A stretch of 64,000 nt of DNA from Aricia agestis. Taxonomy: Eukaryota > Arthropoda > Insecta > Lepidoptera > Lycaenidae. Both the position numbers and the translations under genes were made by a program. The stretch lies in the NCBI RefSeq assembly GCF_905147365.1, contig NC_056418.1:278001-342000 (forward strand). The letters are read 5' to 3'. This document shows, piece by piece, positions 53,429-64,000 of the stretch (the first letter of the stretch is position 1; every line of letters starts with the position of its first letter). The notes under the pieces were generated by a model. The model had not been told where the DNA came from. It was given only the letters and a program-made list of their open reading frames with translations, and searched no databases.

Positions 53429-53665
53429 ATGACGAAAATGATAAATACTGCAAACTTTCGTAACTCTCTACCGCGCACTGTAAAACTCTGGAACGTACCG
53501 TCACCAGCAGTATTTCCGGACCAATACGACCTGCAAACCTCCAAGAAGAGAGCGTATTCCCTCTTAAAAGGCCGGCAACGCACCTGCGGCCCTTCTAATG
53601 TTGCGTGTGTCCATGGGTGACGATAGTTTTCTCCGTTTTACTCCTTTATTTTATAATATAAAAAA
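53429..53665 (+). pseudogene. LINE reverse-transcriptase C-terminus and 3' tail
   Basis: Frame reads NSLPRTVKLWNVPSPAVFPD then QYDLQTSKKRAYSLLKGRQ and stops at the usual CVHG end, followed by an A/T tail. This is the conserved C-terminal end of a jockey/CR1-like polymerase; the rest of the element is absent (5' truncation). Confidence 0.7.
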
Positions 53666-53859
53666 ACAGTACGATTGCGGAGCACGTAGAGTTTCGTAAA
53701 TTGACGCATGACTAACGGAAACAGAGATATTTAGTGGTATTTCGAGTGAAAGAGACAAGTAGCGTACAAGGCGTTTTTCAGAATATTTTGTAGATTTCGT
53801 GACATTTGATTTTCTTACAGTAGGTAGATACTAGATAAACATATTAAGTAGTTTTGAAA

Positions 53860-53906
53860 TTGCCTATCTTCAATTTACCTCACCGAGGTAAATTGAAGAT
53901 AGGCAA
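53860..53906. repeat. Perfect hairpin, 22-bp arms, 3-nt loop
   Basis: TTGCCTATCTTCAATTTACC plus TC, loop acc, exact complement. The loop is too small for a standard Dicer substrate. Confidence 0.85.
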
Positions 53907-54069
53907 AATAGGCTGATAATAAAAGATGATGATGATGACTTTGCAATAGAAATTGAGTAAATAGTTACGGTTACCTTAATTATTGACTGCGCTCGAGCAT
54001 TAACTGTTGCTGCCTTGCTGGGTAATTGATCGGTATGTAGAATATTGATCTATAGTTTTCCCTCTCTAT

Positions 54070-54118
54070 ATTGAGGCGGAAAGAGCTTATTGGGATTCCC
54101 GGTAAGCTCTTTTCACCT
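54070..54118. ncRNA. Small imperfect hairpin, weak pre-miRNA candidate
   Basis: Arms ttgaggcggaaagagctta / taagctcttttcacctcaa with about three mismatches and a 12-13-nt loop. It is too short for a typical pre-miRNA unless flanks extend the stem. The rest of 53910-55400 has no gene I can support. Confidence 0.25.
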
Positions 54119-55559
54119 CAACATATTCCCAATCAATTCTCAATTTGGGAATGTAATAAAGAAATAAAAAGCTAAGATCATTGGGAGGGGAAAATGTAAC
54201 CTCTACATTAGTTCAAAGTCTGCGTTTATCTACACTGGTCACTGGTCGCTGGTCACTGTACCGAAAATAACTTTGTTCCGGAAACTATTTTCCTTCCGGG
54301 ATATGAACTTCTCCATGTAGGTACTTTCCTACGACTCAACCTATCTTGATATCCATCAAAGATCGTAAACAGGTCAACATGAGATTATTCAGACATCTTT
54401 CTGTGAGATCGGCGCCTCACGCTCTTCCCTGCTCCTTTAGTCTATTCGCGTTTAAATATTTTCACTCCCCTTTTGATTTACTGCTATAGTGACATAATCG
54501 TCGCCCAAAATAAACATCGTCAGTAGCACGTACCGCGGATGTGATGTAATGTTTTGGACGCCGACTGCGATGTAGACATGTAGAGTCTAGGCGACGACAG
54601 CGAAGCACCCAGCCTTGACGTTGAAAACATGACCTATTGTCTTGTATCGACTAATAAAATGCTTCATTAGTTTTTAAAGAAGCGAGATGAGTCTGTAAAT
54701 TGAATGAAAAAACTATGCATCGGTTAACAAAGGCGTAGAAATTTTGAAGGCCTAGCGCATTATCGCGTATCGTTTCTTTTGCCTAATAAAGATTTTCCCG
54801 TCATCCCATAGCTAAACGAGATAGCCTTTGCGCATACTTTCAGTTGCAGAGTGCAGATAGAGAACTAAAAAAAAACAAACAATGTGTAGGTAAATATTAT
54901 TTGTGTTGATCTAAAATGTGGTTATGAGAAGTCGTTAATATATTAATACTGAAAATTGCAACACAATAATAGAAATATTTTAACACTCCATTTGAAATGA
55001 ATATGAAAATTATACAGAAGATGAGCATTTCTAAATATGTGGATTAGTAATGAATAATGAAACTTACTCACGCAGCTAAGTACGAGGAATGCTTGTAAAT
55101 CATCAGACTACAAATAGAAGGGGCAATCGGAAAAATAATGACTCTACATTTTCCAGGAGGTTAAATATGCACAAGAAGGCTATGCATTGCAGTTTGCTTA
55201 AATAATTTTGGAATGTAATAATATTATTCTGCACAATTTTAAGGTCTAGGAGGGAAAGAGCTCAGCGTAGTCGGTAAATGACAACAACATATCATAATAT
55301 TATAAGGTTTGGTACTCGGTGTATTGTGTAGTAAGAACGCCCTTGAATCTTGATGTAAATATAGTTTATATTTTGTATGAGCAGAACGTGACTTGTATTT
55401 TGTGTTGAGATATTAAACCGATCTCGTTAAAAATACCCAAAGTGTATAACGTTTATCGTGCCATAAATTTGTGAAATAATGCTCTCGGGATGTTCCAAAT
55501 ACAGGGAGATTGAGTCGGTTTCGTCGTTGGCGAGCATCCAAGCGGACTGGAAACTACCG

Positions 55560-55895
55560 ACTACGTTTTGCGTAGTAGTTATCGTGCGGATTTTGTTATC
55601 ATTCCGCAGTCCGCTACCGTCTGCTCTGACGACAGCGCGAGCGCGCCAAAAGCACGCGTCTAGCGCCCAGTGCGCACGCGCCGCCACGAAAAACAAACAC
55701 CGATGACCGAACCGAACGAACGACATTCGAATTTGGAACTCTACATTTTTAATGTGTTTTTTTTTATTTGTAACAAATATTGTGAAGGATAATAGTGCAA
55801 TGCCAAGTTTGTTTGTGGATTTGTTTATCGTCATGCAAATAGTGTCGTAGTGATAAGTGCGAGATGGTGCGAGGAAGGTTTAGCACCTCCGATAT
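55560..55895 (+). CDS. Candidate downstream alternative first exon
   Basis: A CpG-rich block (55600-55690) precedes ATG 55864, which starts MVRGRFSTSD and meets a strong donor GATAT|gtaagt after 10 codons, phase 2. That is the phase left by exon 52315-52414, so both could splice to the same exon beyond 64 kb. Coding part is 55864-55895. Short upstream ATGs in the leader could dampen translation. Confidence 0.45.
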
Positions 55896-55899
55896 GTAA

Positions 55900-57470
55900 G
55901 TTGCTATGGTCTATGATGCAGATGATCTCAGCACACAAAAAGTACTGCAGGATTTTTTGCCTTACTTTTGGAAACAAATAGAGGATTAATTTATTTTAAA
56001 TTGCGAACAAAATTATTGTAGTTTTATTAAGTACCTACTCACTACCTAGGAGAGGTGTTTAGTAAGAAGTAGAAATGTAGAGATTGTCTTGTAAGTACTT
56101 AACTGAAATCATTTGCAGATAAACCTATAGTTCACTATTCTCACTCGAAGTAGAGTATTCCTACGTATAAGAACATTACTTACTTTACATATTACAATCT
56201 TTTTATTTACTTCACTATTTTAAAATACAATTATTATTTCGATAATAAAAGTCAAAGTTGCTTATTCTGCTTACTCAATACTCAGTCTGTTTATAAATAT
56301 CACAGTTAGTTAGTTTCCTTTAAGTTACATTAACTATTTACAAAGTACGAAGACTACGAGGGTTTTAAGTTTACCTACTGTTAAACTGTATCCGGTCTGT
56401 AGTTAGAACCAAATTCCACGATGATAGATGTAAACAATGTACCCTCATTTGTTCTATATTTGAATGTTTGAAATAAGAGTGTGCTCTGTTCTGTCAACGA
56501 ATTAGGGAGTGTCTGCTGTTTATCTATTCAATAACATTCTTGATTGGTTCACGTTTTGACGCTAGCCAATCAAAAGCATTGGCTGGCTGCATACATCTCT
56601 ATAATTCTATCTTAACTCCGTCAAAAAATCTTAGAAAACGGGTCATTAGGTAGTTTACCAAGAGTAAGAGAATTTAAACGAAGAAACTATTGCCATCACG
56701 CTTCACCCTGCGCCAGCACGTGTATTGTGATAGAGACAGAAACAGTAAATCGAGGTAACTTAGTCCTCTGATTCCTCCTTCAAAATAGAGCCTATCTAAT
56801 TTATTTATTTTTAAATGTCTTCAGGAAGAGTGCGTCTATGCCTCTACGTTTTTATTTTATCTTAAAGATCTTTCAATTTGTTTTCTGGTCGGTGATTGGC
56901 GGGGTACGGGACATTCATTTTTTACGATTTTCGAAGGGTCATATTTATTTATTTAGTAAAATTAGAAAAAATTTGAACGTAGAGGCATAGCTTCAACAGA
57001 TCCCAATATTGTATAAAAAATAATTTGTCTAGATGCATTGTCCAGGGAGCAAATTGGGGAATGCGTTTGTATGGAAAAACAGTGTTAGCGTAGCGTTAAA
57101 TGAAAACATCTCGCTTTCTAACTTATTTAACAGATCGAGAGCTAGCCTTGACTCATACCATATTATTATTTGTTGTTATACCGACTAAAAATATTGTTCT
57201 TCTAGAGTCTAGAGTCTCTAGCAGATAGAGCTCTCTATTCATGCGGAACTGTAGGAGTTCACCATTCAGACTTCACAATTTTTAAAATTTTAAAACACAA
57301 AGTGAACATATACATGAACTAAATAATAATATGCTGTACGATGTATCAGACAAACGAGCGTATGAATCATGTAATGACGGTCGCCGGGCGCGCTTGTCGC
57401 GATGACTGTCTTCCGGTACAATGGAGCCGGTTAGAGGGAATTAACGTAAAACGGAGAAATGACAAGAGTT
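55900..57470. other. AT-rich intron-like DNA with one MITE
   Basis: 56834-56990 has inverted ends tatgcctctacgtt / aacgtagaggcata around an AT-rich centre. Nothing else is identified. Confidence 0.4.
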
Positions 57471-57479
57471 TATTTATTA

Positions 57480-57619
57480 GACTGGGTTGCACCGACTAAC
57501 TTTGACTTTAACCTTAACTATAACCGGAAAAATTGACAGATGTCGTATGAGAATATATTGGGGTGTTTGGACGCCATATTTAACTTTAACTATAACCACG
57601 CCTCTGGTGCAACCCAACC
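57480..57619. mobile_element. Short PIF/Harbinger-type MITE, gggttgcacc family
   Basis: Ends gactgggttgcacc and the complement of ggttgggttgcacc, TTA on both sides (57477-57479, 57620-57622). It lacks the central agctcgacaagg module of the 380-bp copies. Confidence 0.8.
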
Positions 57620-57870
57620 TTAGAGTATAATATGCTCAACAGGGAACGTACGCCACTAACGTACAATCCTGTGCGTTCTCTTATGCTAGCGACAAAAATC
57701 TAAAACTTTATTATTTCCTTCATTCCTAGTCGTATGATGACTGAGGGACGCGACCACCAAAATTTGCTTTCCGAGATAGGGCTCTCCACTTGTTTCTATT
57801 ACTATTTACCTGGCGTGGGATTTCCACATGCAGTTTCTGCATGTTCATAGTGTTCACTACCTGGAACCGT

Positions 57871-57924
57871 ATGGTATAGGTGGTATAGAGGAATACTGGT
57901 AATCTTCTATACCACCTATACCAT
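57871..57924. repeat. Perfect hairpin 1 of a pair, 19-bp arms
   Basis: ATGGTATAGGTGGTATAGA, 16-nt loop, exact complement. Confidence 0.85.
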
Positions 57925-58020
57925 TTTGTTTGAAATGCTCATGAAAAATTGCACATGTGGTGAGAGGAAAGGCGCCACCTCTCACCACATGTGCAATTTT
58001 TCATGAGCATTTCAAACAAA
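57925..58020. repeat. Perfect hairpin 2, 43-bp arms, 10-nt loop
   Basis: Left arm 57925-57967, loop aaaggcgcca, right arm 57978-58020, every base paired. It starts at the base after hairpin 1 ends. Confidence 0.9.
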
Positions 58021-58120
58021 TTAACAAAGGAAATCTGTCAATTTTTCTCTAAAGTCTGTCAGTATTTTTAATCTCACGCATTCCTCCTGTGGTCATAGGT
58101 ACTATTACTTACTATAATTA

Positions 58121-58500
58121 CCAGGTTGGGTTGCACCAACTAACTTTAACTATAACTGTAACATAAACTACAATGCAAAATGACAAATTTTTGGTTAAAG
58201 TTAAAAATGGACGCCATCAAGACGCCATATTTAACCATAACCACAGAGCTCGACAAGGTTTTAAATGTACGTGGCGAAAAAAGGAACTAACGCTGTCATC
58301 ATACAAAAACGCCATTTTTGACAGTTCTCCTTTACCAGCAGCGCCCCCGCCCACGTTCATTTATAACCTTGTTTGACCAGCTGTCATCGGTCAATTTCTC
58401 CGGTCAAAGTTAAGGTTAAAGTAAAGGTAAAGTTAAATTTAGCCTTAACTATAACCATAACTTTAACTTTAACACCAGAGGCGTGCTCTGGTGCAACCCA
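58121..58500. mobile_element. PIF/Harbinger-type MITE, full 380-bp form
   Basis: TTA at 58118-58120 and 58501-58503; ends gggttgcaccaactaact / gtgcaaccca. The centre is the agctcgacaaggttttaaat module. 58504-59285 shows no gene. Confidence 0.8.
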
Positions 58501-59289
58501 TTACTCAACCTAAGCCTGCTACTCGTAGTGTGCAGTGACTTCGACTTTGCTTTGCAATTATTATTTACTCGAGCATTTTACACACACCTACTTAAATTAT
58601 ATAATTTATATAATCTTAAAAAAATTGTTGAAACTAACGAGTACAGAATACATGCATATTAAATAACATTTTTATTTTTTAATGATTACATTATAAAATG
58701 TAAATGTGGAGGCGAAACCTTACGTAATAGTATTGTTTACGAAACTTCAAATGAGTTACCGAAACTAATTTTGAGGACATTATTATATTAGTAACTGTCT
58801 TTCTTAACCATATTTGATATTATAGAATCTATCCGTCCAACTATCAAAGGCAGCATCAAAATTTTGACGGATCCGGCCGGTCGCGGTGCACCGTGCACTG
58901 CTCCGCGGAAGCACCCTTTGAGAATGGCTGATTGAAAGAAAGTTATTCAGTAGTCCATTAGTCCCGTCAGTTAGAAATATCAAATCCTCCAAGAACTACA
59001 GCTTGAAGATCACAAAGCGGTGCCTGTACTAGCTAACTGTCCAACAGCCACTGTATACCACGCAGAAGTTAACGTGATAAATCAAAAAGCCAGGTGTCAT
59101 CACATGTGTGTTGTATCTTGTATAAGGGCTCTACATTTTACATATGTTATGCAGGTTCAATCTACAAATTACAATAATATATATCCGGAACTGTCTGTAG
59201 ACTAGGTATAATGTAAATTGTAATGTGATTTAAACTGTACCTAAAGTTAAAACACCTGTGCAAATAGTTTTTGTCAATCTTTGCTTCCT

Positions 59290-60590
59290 ATCTATACTAT
59301 ATATATTATATATTATATATTTATATATAATATTATAATAATATAATATTATAAATGCGAAAGTATCTCTGTCTGTCTGTCTGTCTGTCTGTCTCGCTTT
59401 CACGCCAAAACTACTGAACCGATTGTAATGAAATTTTGTACACAGATAGTAAAGCCTGAGAAAGGACATAGGCTACTTTTTAACTGGAAAAGGGGGTTGT
59501 AAGGGGGTGAAAATGCGTAAATTTGGTCAAATTAAGTTAGTTCCAAAAACTCAAAATAGATGGCGCCAAGAGTCCCCTAGATCGCGCTATTGCTTGCTCA
59601 TGCGTATTTCTATAAGAGGTGGTACCATGTCAAACTAGGTTTTTCGATTCTTTCGATTGTTATACACGTTATTAACTAAGAACTCACCTACCAACTTAGA
59701 TAGATATCAAATTCAAAAACAACAGCGCCAAAACTACTGAACCGATTGTAATGAAATTTTGTACACAGATAGTCTAAAGCCTGAGAAAGGACATAGGCTA
59801 CTTTTTAACTGGAAAAGGGGGTTGTAAGGGGGTGAAAATGCATAAATTTGGTCAAATTAAGTTAGTTCCAAAAACTGGAACAGATGGCGCCAAGAGTCGC
59901 CTAGATCGCGCTATCGCTTGCTCATATGTATTTCTAGTACCTGGATGACCGAGCTTTGCTCGGTATTATAGCAAACGCTCATTGACTTCGTGTTACTTAA
60001 TAACGCCATCTGCTGGTCGATAAAACAATTAGTTGCTCACATAATAGTATTATTATTCGCCAATAGCTGTCAGGAAGAGTCATATTTTTCAGTTTATCGA
60101 TTATCGATAAAACACGAGTAAAAAGACATTTTCTGAAAATAATTCCTAGCTAGATCGATTTATCGCCCCCGAAACCCCCTATGTACTAAATTTCATGAAA
60201 ATCGTTGGAGCCGATTCCGAGGATTTCGATTCTTTCGATTGTTATACATGTTATTATATAACTCACGTACCAACATAGAAATCAGAAACAACAGTCTACC
60301 AATAATAAATACTAAATAGTTTATGGCCTATGGGTATTGGCTATTGGGCAAAGCTAAAGTTGTGTAATGCATTATGCAGCTAAGTTGTGTAAAGCTAAAT
60401 AAGCTTTAAAAGGTATAAAAAAGTTTAATTTAAAAAAAAAAACATATTATGTGCACACTACACGGCTGTTTTGGGTAGGTATTTTGATTTAAGGGGTACC
60501 AGGGTTTTAAAAAGCTTTTGACACCAATTTTATTGACACCGCGCGCTATAAACTGAAGTCCACGCGGACGAAGTCGCGGGCAACAGCTAG
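59290..60590 (+). mobile_element. Helitron-like family A, longest copy
   Basis: Starts TCTATACTATATATATTATA and ends GACGAAGTCGCGGGCAACAG then CTAG before T. It contains a tandem duplication (59400-59660 and 59725-59940) and a nested family B copy. Confidence 0.7.
59934..60222 (-). mobile_element. Repeat family B nested in family A Helitron
   Basis: Minus-strand copy with intact ACCGAGCAAAGCTCGGT hairpin; the host copy also lost about 30 bp here. Confidence 0.6.
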
Positions 60591-61075
60591 TAGTTATTAT
60601 AAATTACAGATTACTGAAAGCGACTGATATTGTCATACTGTAGTATGTACATTACATAAAATAACAATACACAGTCACTAACAATTGACACACTTGTCTC
60701 TCGCAAGCGCATTGCTGTATGCTGTACAGCAACCAAGGTCGATGATACACCAAGTTAAATTCGTATTGACCCCTCCCTCTCCCCTCCTGCGCCCCCGTCC
60801 GCATGAATCAGCGATTGACCATTTTTTGTGCGACAGTGTTTTAAAACGTTTCCATGTTCCGCTGTACCGTGGACTGGTTGACCATAGTCCATAATGCGTA
60901 GTTTTGTTTGGCTGAAAAATGTATGGGAGCCTAGACAGGTCAAGCCTCAAAGGTTTGATTACAGCCGTACTTTCGTGCAAGGAATATGAAGCGGAAAATG
61001 TACGATTCCCGCGGATATATCTATAAGTGCGGCGAACTTACCGTCATCCGCCTGATGTTTCGATTTTCCTGCATT

Positions 61076-61545
61076 TTAGGGTTCCGTACCCAAAGGGTAA
61101 AAATGGGACCCTATTACTAACACTTCGATGTCTGTCCGTCTGTCCGTCTATCTGTGGGTCTCCACTCTCCAGGCTGTAACTCAAGAACCGCTATTGCTAG
61201 ACTGCTGAAATTTTCACAGATTGTGTATATCTGTTGCTGCTTTAACAACAAATATTGAAAACAAAATAAAATAAATTTAATATTTAAGGGGGGCTCTCAT
61301 ACAACAAACGTGATTTTTTTGCTATTTTTGCTCGATATCAACAACGGCAACACACAGGCACTTGAAATATTCACGAAATACTCAGTTGTGTATGTAATTT
61401 AATAATTAATAATAAAATTTAAATAAATGTAATAATTAAGGGGGGCTCCCATACAAAAAAACACAATTTTTAGCCTATTTTTGCTCTATTGTGTTACGTA
61501 ACCCTTCGTGCGCGAGTCTAACTCGCACTTGGCCGATTTTTTCGG
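61076..61545 (+). repeat. Family C interspersed repeat
   Basis: Full-length, agggttccgtacccaaaggg to tctaactcgcacttggccga. 60600-61070 and 61550-63840 are AT-rich; near 63190-63260 is a CpG-rich palindromic stretch (gcgtcgacgcagcgctg), otherwise nothing is recognised. Confidence 0.65.
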
Positions 61546-63845
61546 GGACACGTCGGGAAAAGGTAGCGCGTGCCGCGTGGTCCGGAAAAAAATTCTGAGT
61601 TGCATGTCCTAATAAGTAGCAGCATATTGTAGCAAGAAACAGCCAATAGGCAGTGTCTAGACTAGACTTAGGTAATCTAGGGTTTATATTTCAAAACTTA
61701 AAAAAGCTATGACTCATCTAGTAAGATAATATTAGAACATTAACATTACGAGTAAGTATTTAAAATAGGACGTAACTTTATACAGCCTTGGTGTGTTTTA
61801 ATACTTATTTTTTATCTCATATAATATACTATTTAATATGTCATTATCTCGTACGAGTCGGGCCTCGGGGATCCTCAAACAAAAGATATAAAATTAAATA
61901 AACGTATATGGGTAAGGAAGATCATGTTATCTAGAGAAATATTATCATGATATATAAATTGGTACAAAAACGTTTGTAGTAAACTAAGATAAGACCCAGA
62001 CTTACGATATTATTTACGGCACACAGTGTGTGAATTTACATTACTTATTTAAAGAAATTAATTTTCGTTAATTATTCGTAGAAAGAAATTGAAAATGTTT
62101 TCGTTTCATATAAGTAAGTAACTTTTAAATAGTCGAAACGTGTCCATGAAAAAATTAACGAATAGTACCTAGGTGTAGGACTGTAGTCTGTAGGTATACA
62201 TAAGAGGATACACCAGGGGCGAGAGAAATTGAAAATAGGTATTTGAAAATGTATTGCTGTCTCACCAATCTCAAGTCTCCCACCGCAGAGCGCGATAGAG
62301 ACAACACGACAAAAGTTCTAATAAAAGAACAGAAAATCTTCGATTCGTTGTCCGCTGATTCCTTCTCCAAAACTTAACCGATTTAAGTACTTTTTTCATT
62401 GAGAATTAAAGCAAGGCTTGAGCTGTGTTCCTGTTTTTTTTTTTGTATATTTTAGCCAGTTTTGTTTTCTGGGTGTTTGAACACAGAGGAAAATCTTGCC
62501 ATTTTTTTGGGTTTTTGGACGTTCTTATCTTTTTTATAGTTTGTGCGTTCTAAGATGATATGGGTGACAGTTTTCATGTTCCTTGCTACGGGTTTTTTTT
62601 ACAAGAAAACAAAAAAAAAATCAAAATGTAATAAATTATTTTCCATCTACAAAAACAAATGTTTCCTATAATTGTAATGAATAAAAATGAAAAGATGCTA
62701 AATGCTAACTTATTAATAAAAATTATAAATATTAACTGTGAAATAGGAGTATAAAATTATTGTTACGAAAACATTTGAAAAATGTCATATGCATGAAACG
62801 GAACTTATGTCAATAGAGATTGACTCGGTTGAATCGAAATCAAATCGATAAAAAAGGGCGGCCATCTTAAATCGCCGGCACCACTGAAATGTCAGTACGA
62901 AATCGATAATTTCGATTGCAATTCCTTTACGAAGTGATTCGATATTTTTAAACTATCGATTAATTTTTGTTAGGTAACTTCCCTACTATTGTCAATTATA
63001 ATGTGTCACGCATATCATCATAAAACGCACAAACTATAATAATAAAATTATGAAAAAAAAAAAAGAAAACATAGAGACATGCTAATAGTGGCCATAGATA
63101 TTCAGGAAAAAAATCATAACTCTACCGGCACTATCCAGGGAGGAAACAGGGAACAGCGTTTGTATGGAAAAACGGCGGTGTGGAATCCTCATAAGAGCCA
63201 GTCCACAGCGCGTTGCGTCAGCGTTGCGTCGACGCAGCGCTGCCGTTGCGTTGTTTTACATACAAATAACCAATTACCAAGGTGTTTAAATAACCAATCA
63301 CAGTGTTTAGGTAAATAAGTGTAGCAGTAGAGTTCCTTGCTCTATTATCAGCGTTTTAAAATTACTATGTAGTATGTACTTATGAAGACAGAAGAAGATA
63401 CCCTAGTAGACATTTCCTCGTGTATAAATAGGTATGAATAATTGCTAATAAAATATTCTGTAACAATATGCTATAGCACGGCCGTTTTGAATGCTCGCTA
63501 CTTGTATGGAAGAGTGTTGCGCGCGCACGGCAGCCGGCAGGATTCGACGCCTAAAACGGGCGAACGTGTGACCCGCATACAATGCCCGCATTGTTGTAGC
63601 TATGGTGCTACTGATATTGTTTTGTAAGAGTTAGGACTGAGAATTATTTTAAATAGCTAGCTATACAGACCGATCGGCCTCTCTCCACTTGGACACATGA
63701 TGTATAAGTAGCTTCACAATCATGATGGCCATGATGATAATGCCAGTTGCCATCATGATTGTGATAGTTACTTTGTAAGGCCGAAATATGTTTACCAGGC
63801 CCGGGGTTTCAATTCTTATATCGGCTTTACTTACTACGTACATTT

Positions 63846-64000
63846 TAGGGTTCCGTAACCAAAGGGTGAAAACGGGACCCTATTCATGAGACTTCGATGT
63901 CTGTCTGTCCGTCTGTCTATCCGTCTGTCTGTCCGTCTGTCTGTCTCCAGGCTGTATCTCAAGAACCGCTATAGATAGAGTTCTGAAATTTTCACAGATT
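63846..64000 (+). repeat. Family C repeat cut by the window edge
   Basis: agggttccgtaaccaaaggg onward, with an expanded ctgtccgt run; continues beyond the window. Confidence 0.6.

Noticed and set aside
55427..55834. 135-codon minus-strand open frame
   Set aside because: It is the complement of the CpG-rich candidate leader at 55.56-55.86 kb, has no splice or domain support and mixed composition.

Overview
The window is nuclear DNA of a lepidopteran insect (moth or butterfly). The evidence is intron-containing genes with animal GT-AG splice sites, and a dense set of repeats of the kinds abundant in Lepidoptera: many Helitron-like elements starting TCTATACTAATATTATAAA or TCCTACTAATATTATAAAG and ending CTAG before a host T, tRNA-derived SINEs, and PIF/Harbinger, hAT and TA-flanked MITEs. 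Most of the window is intron or intergenic DNA filled by these repeats.

1-14.3 kb (+): the last 14 exons of an Etl1/SMARCAD1-type SNF2 chromatin remodeler. They encode 796 residues: a CUE ubiquitin-binding segment, a linker, and a full two-lobe SNF2 ATPase (GLGKT, DEAH, TGTPLQNN, SQFTMMLD, STKAGGLGINL, DRCHRMGQTRPV). The 5' part lies left of the window. Every junction keeps frame, and the stop at 14288-14290 is followed by an AATAAA.

16.0-21.9 kb (-): a complete, apparently young Ty3/gypsy LTR retrotransposon. It has two 773-bp LTRs, a 4-bp CTAT target duplication, a primer site fitting tRNA-Trp, a polypurine tract and one intact gag-pol frame. The primer site and an atypical Gag Cys/His motif point to the CsRn1/Kabuki lineage. 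Its LTR carries a good core promoter on the antisense strand as well as a sense one.

22.6-55.9 kb (+): the 5' end of a second gene whose body continues beyond 64 kb. Three in-phase coding exons (47053-47184, 51087-51168, 52315-52414) encode a PAM2-like motif (core LNVHAKEF), the peptide that docks on the MLLE domain of poly(A)-binding protein. Candidate alternative first exons (non-coding at 22.76 and 45.19 kb; coding at 51.75 kb beside a perfect E2F-type palindrome; coding at 55.86 kb) all have compatible phases, which suggests a multi-promoter gene.

The rest is nested mobile DNA. Several insertion events can be read base by base: a solo LTR and a Harbinger MITE inside one Helitron, a Helitron inside a Helitron, a hAT MITE inside a TA-MITE, a 62-bp Harbinger MITE inside a Helitron remnant, and SINEs with 11- and 14-bp target duplications. 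There are also several isolated perfect inverted repeats (arms 19 to 43 bp) with no obvious transposon ends. I see no bacterial operon, CRISPR array, rRNA or bona fide tRNA gene, and no clear sign of a wholly new enzymatic system.
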